From Actinomycetes bacterium (GTDB lineage: Bacteria > Actinomycetota > Actinomycetes > Mycobacteriales > Mycobacteriaceae), in the NCBI GenBank assembly GCA_029780675.1, contig JAKOYE010000224.1, positions 1 to 64,000 on the forward strand: DNA of 64,000 nt. The letters are read 5' to 3'. This document shows, piece after piece, positions 35,139 through 43,167 of this stretch. Position numbers and translations under genes: made by a program. The notes under the pieces are model-generated. The model searched no databases, was not told where the DNA came from, and saw only the letters and a list, made by a program, of their open reading frames with translations. Positions within the stretch are counted from its first letter, which is position 1. Every line of letters starts with the position of its first letter.

Positions 35139-35518
35139 GCCGGCGGATTCGAATTGGCATCGACGAACTCACAGAAGGCCGTGTAAGCGCGAGCGCCGTA
35201 GATCGTGGCAGGTCCGCCATGCATCATGATGCTGACGCCGATCGCCTCAGCCGCCTCCTGTTTGGTGGCACCGGCGCGGGCTGCTCCGCGGGCGTGCGAG
35301 GCAATGCATCCGTCGCAGCCATGAACCACTCCGATCGTCATCGCGATCAGTTCTTTGATCTTCGTGTCGAGAGCACCCGCGCCCAGGGCGGCTCGACTCA
35401 ACTCTCCGAAACCCTTGTAGACATCGGGGATCATCTGTCGCAACGCCCGGTGTTGCGGATTCAACTCGTTGAGAAGGCCGCTGTAGTGGTCATGTGTGTG
35501 GTGGTTGTGATCGCTCAT
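35135..35518 (-). CDS. AhpD-like carboxymuconolactone decarboxylase-family protein
   Basis: The 127-residue helical protein contains the AhpD thiol site VHGCDGCIASHARGA (CxxC plus downstream His), used in peroxidase-linked disulfide exchange, and starts with a His-rich tag (SDHNHHTHDHY) that could bind metal. The ATG at 35518 lies only 10 bp from operator D and about 9 bp after a TATAAA box, so the mRNA is probably leaderless or nearly so. It is followed in the operon by the DsbA-like gene. A fragment of a paralogue survives at 37565-37625. Confidence 0.85.
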   Translation of the reverse strand: MSDHNHHTHDHYSGLLNELNPQHRALRQMIPDVYKGFGELSRAALGAGALDTKIKELIAMTIGVVHGCDGCIASHARGAARAGATKQEAAEAIGVSIMMHGGPATIYGARAYTAFCEFVDANSNPPA

Positions 35519-35522
35519 CGTT

Positions 35523-35543
35523 CATTTATACCCTAGGGGGTAT
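35523..35543 (-). promoter_or_regulatory. Operator D overlapping a -10 box (ahpD-like promoter)
   Basis: On the minus strand ATACCCCCTAGGGTAT (35543-35528) leads straight into TATAAA and TGAACG, then the ATG at 35518. This is nearly identical to the rhodanese promoter at 25472-25495, which points to duplication of one promoter cassette. Confidence 0.65.
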
Positions 35544-35589
35544 GCTCTCAGCGTATCTTGCAGCGGTCCGCCGGTATGGTGCGAGCCGT

Positions 35590-35660
35590 GGTGGGGTGGC
35601 CGAATGGCGAGGCAGCGGCCTGCAAAGCCGTCTATGCGGGTTCGAATCCCGTCCCCACCT
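35590..35660 (+). tRNA. tRNA-Cys (anticodon GCA)
   Basis: The 71-nt cloverleaf has acceptor arms ggtgggg (35590-35596) and ccccacc (35653-35659) with discriminator T, a D-arm gccgaatggcgaggc, anticodon loop ctgcaaa (GCA) closed by cggc/gccg, and a T-arm gcggg-ttcgaat-cccgt. No CCA is encoded. It sits in transposon cargo between two operator-controlled thiol/copper genes, so it is probably an extra copy besides a chromosomal tRNA-Cys. Confidence 0.92.
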
Positions 35661-35787
35661 CTCGAGCGGTTGCGCGGTTGCGGTGCAGGAAGAAACTCTC
35701 GGTTCCGAGAACGCAAGTAGGGCAAGCAGATTCAGCCCAGCGGGAAGATTCCACCCGGGCCGGTGTCCTCGCCAGAGAGACGGGCGG

Positions 35788-35803
35788 GTACCCTGGGGGG
35801 TAT
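35788..35803 (+). promoter_or_regulatory. CsoR/CstR-like operator E (pcuAC)
   Basis: GTACCCTGGGGGGTAT is identical to one of the two sites at the cstB promoter. It overlaps the ATG at 35802 and ends 13 bp before the ATG at 35817 of the PCuAC lipoprotein gene, so binding would block either transcription start or elongation. Confidence 0.65.
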
Positions 35804-36311
35804 GAATAACGGGTTGATGATTCGGCTGGGCGCGGTGCTGGCCGCTGCATCGCTGGTCGCGGTCGGGTGTTCCAAAACCGACATTGCGACCGAACACAAG
35901 AGCGCCTCGGCGGCCTCGGCTGTGACCGTCACCGACCAGTGGGTCAAGGCGGCCCCCACCGGGATGACCGGACTTTTCGGCACCTTGAAGAACGCCGGTG
36001 AGCACGAGGTGAACGTCGTTTCGGCCAGTTCGCCGGTCGCGGGCAAGGTGGAGTTGCACGAGGTCGTCGGGCAGGCCGGTGGCGGTTCGGTGATGCAGCC
36101 CAAGGAAGGCGGCTTCCCGATTCCGGCAGGCGGGACCCATGTACTCGCGCCCGGCGCCGACCACATCATGCTGATGGATCTCAAGCAGCCACTCCAGGTC
36201 GGCAAGGACGTCGAGGTCACCCTCCGTTTCGAGGACGGCTCCACCCTGCCCTTCACTGCCCAGGTCCGTGACTTCTCCGGTGCCGACGAGACCTACAAGC
36301 CCGCCGGCTGA
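35802..36311 (+). CDS. PCuAC-family copper chaperone lipoprotein
   Basis: The protein is about 169 residues. The lipoprotein signal is MIRLGAVLAAASLVAVGC when counted from ATG 35817, which may be the true start because operator E covers ATG 35802. The mature domain has the PCuAC pattern: VELHEVV...GSVMQPKEGG and, later, APGADHIMLMDLK, giving the His and Met ligands for Cu(I). Homologues deliver copper to oxidases or other copper enzymes outside the membrane. The DyP peroxidase gene overlaps its 3' end by 44 bp. Cytochrome bd needs no copper, so the client here is unclear. Confidence 0.85.
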   Translation: MNNGLMIRLGAVLAAASLVAVGCSKTDIATEHKSASAASAVTVTDQWVKAAPTGMTGLFGTLKNAGEHEVNVVSASSPVAGKVELHEVVGQAGGGSVMQPKEGGFPIPAGGTHVLAPGADHIMLMDLKQPLQVGKDVEVTLRFEDGSTLPFTAQVRDFSGADETYKPAG

Positions 36312-37563
36312 CGGCCCCTCGGGCGACCACGACCCTCCGGGGGCCTCCGGAATCAACCGCAGGCGTCTGCTGGCCGGAGGTGCCGCGGCGGCCGGACTGG
36401 CCGGTGCGGCAGGGGCGGCTTCCTGGTCAGCCGCCGCCGGCCGCCGGCGGGTTAGCGCCTTCGCGGCCGAGACGATCGCTTTCTACGGCGCCCATCAGGC
36501 CGGCATCGAGACACCGCCTCAAAGCCACGCCGTATTCGTCGGCCTTGACATTCGCTCCGACACCCAGCGCAGCCCACGCGACGCCCTGGAAGCGGTGCTC
36601 AAGCTGTGGACCACGGATGCGGCCCGGCTGACTCAGGGAATACCCGCCCTCGCCGACACCGAGCCTGAACTGGCGTTGCGCCCGGCGAGGCTCACCGTGA
36701 CCGTGGGCTTGGGACCCGCGGTGTTTGAGCGGGTCGGCCTTGGTCGGCTCAGACCGCCCTCTGCGCGGTCACTTCCGGTCATGACGGTCGACCGGCTGGA
36801 GCCCCGTTGGGGCGGTACCGACCTGCTGCTGCAGATCTGCGCCGACGATCCCATCACGGTGGCACACGCCACCCGCGTCCTGGTGAAGAACGTCCGCACC
36901 CTCGCCGTCGAACGGTGGCGGCAGGCCGGCTTCCGCAGCGCGCGAAACGCCGATCACGACGGTGTCACCATGCGCAACCTCATGGGGCAGGTCGACGGAA
37001 CCGTCAACCCGGTGGCCGATACACCGGACTTCAGCGAGGTTGTCTGGGACAACGCACAGGCACAGCCGTGGATGGCCGGCGGAACGCTGATGGTGCTGCG
37101 CCGTATCCGGATGAATCTGGACAAGTGGGATGAATTAGACCGTGCGAGCAAGGAACTGGCGATCGGGCGCAGACTCGACAACGGGGCACCGCTGACCGGC
37201 CAACACGAGAACGACCCGGTGGACGTCACCGTTCGGCGCGACGGGATTCCGGTCATTCCACCGAATGCGCATGTGGCACTTGCACATCCATTTCAGCCCG
37301 GCGAGCGGTTCCTGCGCCGGCCCTACAACTTCGACGATCCGCCGACAGCGGGGGAAACTTCCGACTCAGGGCTGCTATTTGCTGCCTACCAGCGTGACAT
37401 CGACGTGCAGTTCCTGCCCGTCCTGCGTCGCCTCGCCGAGGCGGACGCGATGAACCGCTGGCTCACCACTATCGGGTCGGCCGTTTACGTGATTCCACCG
37501 GGCGTCCAGACCGGGCAGTACCTTGGTTCGCAGTTACTTGATGATCGCGATAGGACCCGGTGA
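36268..37563 (+). CDS. Tat-exported DyP-type heme peroxidase
   Basis: The 431-residue protein has a twin-arginine signal (INRRRLLAGGAAAAGLAGAA) after a 28-residue leader. The mature part holds the DyP signature MRNLMGQVDGTVNP (GxxDG with the distal Asp), a conserved Arg segment (PWMAGGTLMVLRRIRMNLDKW) and AHVALAHPF carrying a possible proximal His. It resembles EfeB/DyP peroxidases that oxidise dyes or heme with peroxide. The GTG start at 36268 overlaps the copper chaperone gene, so it is translationally coupled and under operator E. PCuAC-DyP pairs occur in other actinobacterial copper clusters. Confidence 0.88.
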   Translation: MTSPVPTRPTSPPADGPSGDHDPPGASGINRRRLLAGGAAAAGLAGAAGAASWSAAAGRRRVSAFAAETIAFYGAHQAGIETPPQSHAVFVGLDIRSDTQRSPRDALEAVLKLWTTDAARLTQGIPALADTEPELALRPARLTVTVGLGPAVFERVGLGRLRPPSARSLPVMTVDRLEPRWGGTDLLLQICADDPITVAHATRVLVKNVRTLAVERWRQAGFRSARNADHDGVTMRNLMGQVDGTVNPVADTPDFSEVVWDNAQAQPWMAGGTLMVLRRIRMNLDKWDELDRASKELAIGRRLDNGAPLTGQHENDPVDVTVRRDGIPVIPPNAHVALAHPFQPGERFLRRPYNFDDPPTAGETSDSGLLFAAYQRDIDVQFLPVLRRLAEADAMNRWLTTIGSAVYVIPPGVQTGQYLGSQLLDDRDRTR

Positions 37564-37564
37564 A

Positions 37565-37625
37565 CTTTGGGCCCCGAGCGAGGCTCGACTCAATTCTCCG
37601 AAACCCTGGTAGACGTCAGGAATTT
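37565..37625 (-). pseudogene. Remnant of an ahpD-like gene
   Basis: Read on the minus strand this 60-bp piece encodes IPDVYQGFGELSRASLGAQ, matching IPDVYKGFGELSRAALGAG of the intact AhpD-like gene at 35135-35518. No flanking part of the gene remains. Its position between the DyP and YedE genes suggests that a second ahpD copy stood here and was mostly deleted. Confidence 0.65.
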
Positions 37626-37675
37626 GAAAACGCTATCCGGCCACTGGGCCGGGCCGCTGCCAGAATGAGCCGGAC

Positions 37676-38908
37676 ATGATCGGTGTGACAGCTCCGCTCT
37701 GGGTGGGGCTTCTCGTCGGCGTCGCGTTCGGGGTTCCTGCCTCGATCTGGGGTATCGGCAACCCGGAAACCGTCATCAGAACCGCCCGGCTTGTCGATCG
37801 ACTGCTCCTTGGTTGTTTTCTTTTCGTCAGCGCGGTCGGGTCGGTGCTGCTCTACGGGTTGTATGCCATGGGATTCGCCATGCATTTCTCGCCCAGGCCG
37901 GTCTACCTGGTGGGGGTGACGGTCGGCGGGCTGCTGTTCGGCGTCGGAGCGGCGATCAGCGGGTACTTCCCGGGCACCGAGATGATCGCGCTGGGTGAGG
38001 GCAGGCGCGAGGTGCTCTTCGCGATCCCAGGCGGCCTGCTCGGCGCCGCCGCATGGACCCTGCTCTATCAGACCTCCTTGGGGCACTGGCTGCTCAGTGC
38101 CGCCAATCTCGGCGACCTCGTGGTCACCGGCGACATCGCCACCATCCGCCCGGTGCCCACCCTGCTCGTCGCCGTGGTCTATGCGGCGGTGTGCTTGGCG
38201 TTGCTCTCCTTCCTGCCCCGGTACAGGGGTGGCCAGCGCAGTTACCTGCGCTATCTCACGGACGGGACGGCCGACGAGCACGATCGGATGTGTGCACGCG
38301 ACACCGCGGCCTACCTCGGGGAGGGCGCCGTCGACCTGCTCGGGTCGCGACCGGAAAGACGGTTAGAGCGCCTGACCGAGCACGAGGTCCCGAGCGCGAA
38401 CCTCTATGCCAGAACAATCCGGGTGGTGGGTTTTCTGGTTGCCGCCGTCGTGGTCATGTCGCTGTTTCTGCGCCAACCCTTCGGACAGTCGACGACGTAC
38501 TCGTGGGTGGTCGGGCACCTGTTCTTCCCGGACTTCGACTACAGCCGCCAGGTCTTCGCGTCGATCGGTTGGGAGCCGCTGACCGACGTCGGTGTGATGT
38601 TCGGCGCCATGGCGGCCTCGGTGTTGATCACAGGCCGCTTCACCGCCTTTCGTCCCGTGATCCCACCTTCGTGGCGGAATCGGTTCGGCCCGAGTGCCGG
38701 CAAACGAGCGGTGGCCTGCTTCGTCGGCTCGTTCCTCGTCCTGTTCGGATCGCGGATGGCGGGCGGCTGCACCAGCGGCCACACCCTCAGCGGTGGAGTT
38801 CAATTGGCGCTTAGCGCTTGGCTTTTCACCGCAGCGATGCTGGCGACGTTCTTCGCCGTCGGGCGATTCGTGTATCGCGACAGTCCGTGGCAGGTCCGCA
38901 ATGTCTAA
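37676..38908 (+). CDS. YeeE/YedE-family transporter (thiosulfate-type)
   Basis: The 410-residue protein of about ten helices has two family repeats. The first holds GVAFGVPASIWGIGNPETVI and VGGLLFGVGAAISGYFPGTE; the second ends SRMAGGCTSGHTLSGGVQLA, with the conserved Cys of the substrate path. E. coli YeeE and its relatives import thiosulfate through Cys relays. The first repeat has SGYFPGTE in place of the canonical GxCTxG, so one gate Cys is missing. In this sulfur cluster it may move thiosulfate made by the CstB-like enzyme. The ATG at 37676 lies in a region without an operator match. Confidence 0.85.
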   Translation: MIGVTAPLWVGLLVGVAFGVPASIWGIGNPETVIRTARLVDRLLLGCFLFVSAVGSVLLYGLYAMGFAMHFSPRPVYLVGVTVGGLLFGVGAAISGYFPGTEMIALGEGRREVLFAIPGGLLGAAAWTLLYQTSLGHWLLSAANLGDLVVTGDIATIRPVPTLLVAVVYAAVCLALLSFLPRYRGGQRSYLRYLTDGTADEHDRMCARDTAAYLGEGAVDLLGSRPERRLERLTEHEVPSANLYARTIRVVGFLVAAVVVMSLFLRQPFGQSTTYSWVVGHLFFPDFDYSRQVFASIGWEPLTDVGVMFGAMAASVLITGRFTAFRPVIPPSWRNRFGPSAGKRAVACFVGSFLVLFGSRMAGGCTSGHTLSGGVQLALSAWLFTAAMLATFFAVGRFVYRDSPWQVRNV

Positions 38909-39086
38909 GCGGCGCCTTGTCATGGCCGCGGCCACGATCATCGCTCTCATCCTGGCGGCGACCACCGCATTCTGGCTGACTGGTGGAGGGTCTGCTGGTG
39001 TTCTGACCCCGGCCGACGTAGCGGTCCCGGCTGCTATCCCAGCCGCGCTGCTGGTGGTCTTCATGCTGATGTCGCGTCGCCGTTGA
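38901..39086 (+). CDS. 61-residue membrane micro-protein overlapping the YedE gene
   Basis: ATG 38901 lies 8 bp before the end of the YedE stop codon. The peptide MSKRRLVMAAATIIALILAA continues to a Gly-rich turn and a second helix (VAVPAAIPAALLVVFMLM) ending SRRR. It has two short helices with basic ends. Tight overlap suggests translational coupling and possibly an accessory subunit of the transporter. I do not recognise a family. From 39087 to 39379 I see no gene. Confidence 0.6.
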   Translation: MSKRRLVMAAATIIALILAATTAFWLTGGGSAGVLTPADVAVPAAIPAALLVVFMLMSRRR

Positions 39087-39379
39087 TCGCCGGCGCAGAA
39101 CAGTAGTCAGGACTACCGGCTGGGCGCAGTGTTCGCATGCCATGACGGCGTGGATCGTGGCCCCGCAGGTGGTGTGCACGACCGTCACCGGGACCCGCGA
39201 CGATGTCCACGTTTATCCCCAAACTCATCCACAGCCTTGCGGCGCTGTGACGGTGAAATCCCCGCCGGAGGGAAATATTTGCCGTGGGAGGAATCCCTCT
39301 CCGCCGGGGACCTGGGCGCAAGCAATCGCGAGGATTCAGGGCACTGTCGGGCGGGTCCCCACCCTGGCGAGGTAATCGC

Positions 39380-41950
39380 TCATGGTGTTGAGGTGTCCAC
39401 CGGTTCAGTCCACCTGTGCCAGGCGCGAAGGACGCGTTTGCCCAAGGATGTGGTGGTCATGGGGTGGTTGCGTTGGGCTCTGGTGAGGAGGGATCCGCCG
39501 AGATCGGCGGCGAGCCGGTTGATCTGGTGTTGCAAGACGCCTTGGTGAATTTTCAGGGCTGCGGCGGCTTCGGTGACACTGGGGTATTGGCTGGCGGCGG
39601 CGAAGCGGGTAAGGCGTTCAGCTCCTCCGATGCCGACCAGGGCTGGACGCAGAAGTTTCGGAGCCTTTCGGGCGGCGTTGCGGGCTTGGAGAGTGTCGGC
39701 GTGGCTGGGGCCGCCGCGGCCCCGCAGCGGGATGCGGAGGCGGTGCGCCCAGCGGGCCATGTTCGCGGTACTCATCCCCTTTTCGGCGGCGAGTTCGGGC
39801 AGCGTGCGGTGGTGGTCGACGTATTCACGGTGGAGCCAGTCGCGGTCGACGGCGTCGAGGATGGGTTCTCGTTGCGGGGGTCGCAGCGGGATGTCGTGGC
39901 GACGGGCCAGTGCGGCGACGATCTGGCGGCTGGTGCCATAGCGTGCGGCGATCTGCAGCAACGGCAGCCGTTGCACTAGGTAGAGGTCGCGCAATTCGGT
40001 GGCGGAGAGTTGTTCGGCCAGCGCTGAGAGCGCCGGGGCCGGGCGGGCGGTGGGGCCGCGCAGGCCGGGCGGGGCGGGATGCTCGATGAGGACGTGGCGC
40101 ACCGCATCAGCAGTGGTGTTGAGGTGCTCGGCGATGATGGTCAATGGCTGCTGCTGACGAACCAGGCGGTGGATTGCGGCCCGAGGGAGCCGGTCAGGGT
40201 CGGCGCCGGGAAGCCTCAGGTCGGCGACCAGTGTCAGCGGAGGCTGCCAGGTGAGCGGTTCGTTGATGCCCCGGTCGCGCAGGAATGTTGTGGCGTAGTC
40301 ATCGAGGGCGCCCCGCAGTTCCGGGGTAAGCAGGACGGGGAAGCGGAAGAAGGCGGAGCGGAATTCGTTGGTGTCGCGCAGCCACGGCGCACGATCGACG
40401 GAGTTGGCGCTGATGACGGTGTAGACGTGGCAGCGCACGAGCCGCAGCCGTTCACTACCACCGGTTCGGATGTGCAGATCGGTGCAGATCGCCGTCCAGG
40501 TTTCTTCGGGCAGAAGGGTGCTGTAGTCGAGGTGGCGGCGGCGGCGGTAGTCGACCGGGGTGTCGGTGTCGCGCAGATAATCGGCGAGGCGAATCAGCGC
40601 TGCGCGGATATCGCCCCAGTGCGGGTCACGGGCGAGGGCCCGCAGGTGGTGGGCGATGGTGCGCCACTGGCTGTTCGATCCGAGCACCTGGTGGGCGTCG
40701 GCAGCGCGGATGCGGCTGTTGACCATCAGCAGCATCGCCGGCAGGGAGGCCGCCAGCCGGACATGGTCCAACTGCGGTAGCCGCAGACGTACCGCCCACG
40801 CACTCCATATCGTCGCGGGCACCCGGGCCGCCAGCGCGACGCTGTCCGTGCGGTCGAGGGCCGGCATGGTGGGACACGACGTGCCGATGCGGTAGCGCAG
40901 CTGCGCGGTGGACGTCAGCCGGGGGGCGCGGGCGGTCAACCGCAGCGCGCTGACCGCTTCGGTGGTGCCGCTCGCCCACCCCGCCCGCGGCCAGTCCAGG
41001 GAGGCCCCGTTGCGTTCGATGGGTTTTTCCAGCCGGGCCAGCATGTCGGCTGCGACGGCGTGGTCGTCGTGGCAGAGGATGGCGGCGGCGGCGGTGAGTG
41101 CGACCGCGGTGATGAGCGTCAAAGGCTGGGCGGCCGGTCGAGTCCGCGATGGCGTCGAACGGTACGCCTCGTGCAAGTCGGCGGGGATTAGCGTCGAAAG
41201 GCTGCCGGCGGCAGCGCTAGAGAGGGCGCGGGCGCCGAGGGCTTTGAGGTCGGTGAGGAAGTCGCTGACCGCGACGGGGTGCTCGCGGTAGATGCCGATG
41301 TCGGCGGCGCCGCTGTCAACGGCGATGTCGATGGCGTCCTGAGCGCGCAGCGTGGGGTGGTCGGCGTCGAGGGTGAGGGTGGTGGCGGCGCTCAGATCGG
41401 CGCCACAGCGGGCGGCCAGCCGGCCGTTGCCGTCGGCGGCGCGGCACCCGCAACGGCCCGGATAGGCGTGGAGTTCACCGGGAAACACTCTGCCGCGCTG
41501 CGGTTTCAAGCATGCGGGGCAGGCGTCGAGGAGCAGGCAGCTGTGAGTCAGGCAGGCGATGCTAAAGCCCAGCCGCCACCGCAACTGCCAGCGACCGTCA
41601 TCGTCGGCCAGACAGTGTGGGCAGAAGCGCGAGTAGCGGGGCCGCCCGCGCGGGAACCGCACGCCCAGGGACAGCACCCGCGCTGCAGCGGGATAGTGGG
41701 CGAGAGTCATGGCGATTATCTGCCCGACCGGCACCCCGGTGGCGGCGCTGACCCGTTCGGCGGCCTCAGGGAAAAGCCACATGACGTGGCTGCGGTCGGT
41801 GGCCGTGGCGGCGGGTCGGTTCAGCCCGACAGCGGCCAGGATCTCTCCGTGGGTCGTACGTAATCGGTGGCTGAGGTATTCCAACCATGAGTCCAGCGCC
41901 TCACCGGGCAGCGGCGCGACCCTGATCGGCAGGGTCCGGACAGCGGTCAT
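39380..41950 (-). CDS. tniQ: TniQ/TnsD-like target-site selector
   Basis: The 856-residue protein has the TniQ N-terminal domain: LPIRVAPLPGEALDSWLEYL, then zinc ligands CPHC (110-113), CLTHSC (133-138), CPAC (144-147) and CGC (167-169). The C-terminal third has at least two helix-turn-helix-like units (LPLLQIAARYGTSRQIVAAL and LPELAAEKGMSTANMARWAH), suitable for reading a fixed DNA site. It is longer than Tn7 TnsD (508 residues). ATG 41950 overlaps the tnsC stop by 4 bp; an open extension upstream is just the shadow of tnsC. It probably directs insertion to the dnaB 3' end. Confidence 0.88.
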   Translation of the reverse strand: MTAVRTLPIRVAPLPGEALDSWLEYLSHRLRTTHGEILAAVGLNRPAATATDRSHVMWLFPEAAERVSAATGVPVGQIIAMTLAHYPAAARVLSLGVRFPRGRPRYSRFCPHCLADDDGRWQLRWRLGFSIACLTHSCLLLDACPACLKPQRGRVFPGELHAYPGRCGCRAADGNGRLAARCGADLSAATTLTLDADHPTLRAQDAIDIAVDSGAADIGIYREHPVAVSDFLTDLKALGARALSSAAAGSLSTLIPADLHEAYRSTPSRTRPAAQPLTLITAVALTAAAAILCHDDHAVAADMLARLEKPIERNGASLDWPRAGWASGTTEAVSALRLTARAPRLTSTAQLRYRIGTSCPTMPALDRTDSVALAARVPATIWSAWAVRLRLPQLDHVRLAASLPAMLLMVNSRIRAADAHQVLGSNSQWRTIAHHLRALARDPHWGDIRAALIRLADYLRDTDTPVDYRRRRHLDYSTLLPEETWTAICTDLHIRTGGSERLRLVRCHVYTVISANSVDRAPWLRDTNEFRSAFFRFPVLLTPELRGALDDYATTFLRDRGINEPLTWQPPLTLVADLRLPGADPDRLPRAAIHRLVRQQQPLTIIAEHLNTTADAVRHVLIEHPAPPGLRGPTARPAPALSALAEQLSATELRDLYLVQRLPLLQIAARYGTSRQIVAALARRHDIPLRPPQREPILDAVDRDWLHREYVDHHRTLPELAAEKGMSTANMARWAHRLRIPLRGRGGPSHADTLQARNAARKAPKLLRPALVGIGGAERLTRFAAASQYPSVTEAAAALKIHQGVLQHQINRLAADLGGSLLTRAQRNHPMTTTSLGKRVLRAWHRWTEPVDTSTP

Positions 41951-43167
41951 GGCGCACGCTTGCGGATGGGTGCGGCGCTCCGCTTCCGGGCGGCGAGACG
42001 GTCGCGGGTTGCCGGCGCGCACGGGGCGGCACGCTGGGATTGTCGTGTGGGGGCGATGTCGGTGGTCAAGGTGCCGCTGTCGAAGGCGGCCTCGAATTCG
42101 GCGCGGCGGCAATCTGATCCGGTGTCGGTTTTGACGGCGTCGAGCAGGTCGCGGTCGAGGTATTCGCGGCCGGATCGGATAGCGCGCAGGCAGCCGCGGT
42201 TGATCAGGGTCATCAGTGAGCCGATGTGGCCGGTGCTGCGGGCGAACAGGTAGTCCGACAGGTCGGTGGCCAGCATGCCGGGTCGTTTGTCGACCAGCAC
42301 GACGCGTTGTTCGAGGGTCAAAAGCAGTTGGTGCCATTGGCGGCGTTGCCGTTCGGTGCCGACCGCGAAGGGCGCCATGGTGAGTTTGGTGGTGCGTCGC
42401 GCGGTCTGGGCGATCGCACGGTCGGTGTGGGGTTGGCCGTCGAAGAACAGGCCCCGTTGATCGAGGTCCACCCCGACATAGATCAAGGTGACGGGAAATT
42501 CGTTGGCGATGTATTTGAAGTGGTTGCTGATCGCGACTCCGGCGGTGTTGCGCCACTGCAGGAAGTGCAGGTCGTCGATGATCAGCAGTTTGGTGTGGCA
42601 ACTGAGCACGCAATCCAACGCGCGGTAGGCGAAGTCGGCGGTGCTGCCGTTGGCCTTGCCGGGGTGGGCGTAGAAGGCGAGCATGGCTTTGTTGAAGGCG
42701 ACCATGCCGGTGTTGCCGGCCAGCCCGACCCGGCACACCGGCCAGCGTTCATCGCCGTTGTCGGTGAACTCGCCGTTGGCGCGGATATCGCGTAGGTGGA
42801 ACTTCTTGGCGAAGTCGAGCACGGCGGTGGTCTTGCCCAGACCGGGATAGGCGTCGATGGCCACCGCGCTTTTGGGTTTGTCGCCGTCCTGGTCGTTGCT
42901 GTCGACGATGTCCCACAGGTCGTCGTGCACCGCGGCCAGTTGCGGGGTCTTGATCGGCCCGATGTTGGCGTGCCATTTGCGCCGCCGCGTCTCGTAGTCG
43001 TCGCGGGCCTCGTCGCTGAGCCTGCCCAGCGCCCGCCGCGTGAGCTGTTCGGGTTGCACGCGCGGGGCGGCGGTGACGAACTCGCGCCATCCCTCCTTGC
43101 GGGACAGGGTCAGGTTGTCCAGATGTGCCGATGTCCGCGCGGCAGCGGTCGCGGTGCGCGTCATCAT
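41947..43167 (-). CDS. tnsC: TnsC-like AAA+ transposition regulator
   Basis: The 406-residue ATPase has Walker A in AIDAYPGLGKTTAVLDF (K112), Walker B LLIIDDLHFL (194-203) and a helical lid. It is of the TniB/TnsC type that links a target selector (TniQ) to the transposase through ATP-dependent filaments. It overlaps tnsB by 4 bp upstream and tniQ by 4 bp downstream. The basic, Arg-rich C-terminus (AARKRSAAPIRKRAP) is a plausible transposase-contact tail. Confidence 0.92.
   Translation of the reverse strand: MMTRTATAAARTSAHLDNLTLSRKEGWREFVTAAPRVQPEQLTRRALGRLSDEARDDYETRRRKWHANIGPIKTPQLAAVHDDLWDIVDSNDQDGDKPKSAVAIDAYPGLGKTTAVLDFAKKFHLRDIRANGEFTDNGDERWPVCRVGLAGNTGMVAFNKAMLAFYAHPGKANGSTADFAYRALDCVLSCHTKLLIIDDLHFLQWRNTAGVAISNHFKYIANEFPVTLIYVGVDLDQRGLFFDGQPHTDRAIAQTARRTTKLTMAPFAVGTERQRRQWHQLLLTLEQRVVLVDKRPGMLATDLSDYLFARSTGHIGSLMTLINRGCLRAIRSGREYLDRDLLDAVKTDTGSDCRRAEFEAAFDSGTLTTDIAPTRQSQRAAPCAPATRDRLAARKRSAAPIRKRAP

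Noticed and set aside
41951..42736. Upstream extension of tniQ
   Set aside because: The added residues are an Arg/His/Pro-rich shadow of tnsC; homology starts at the ATG at 41950, which overlaps the tnsC stop.
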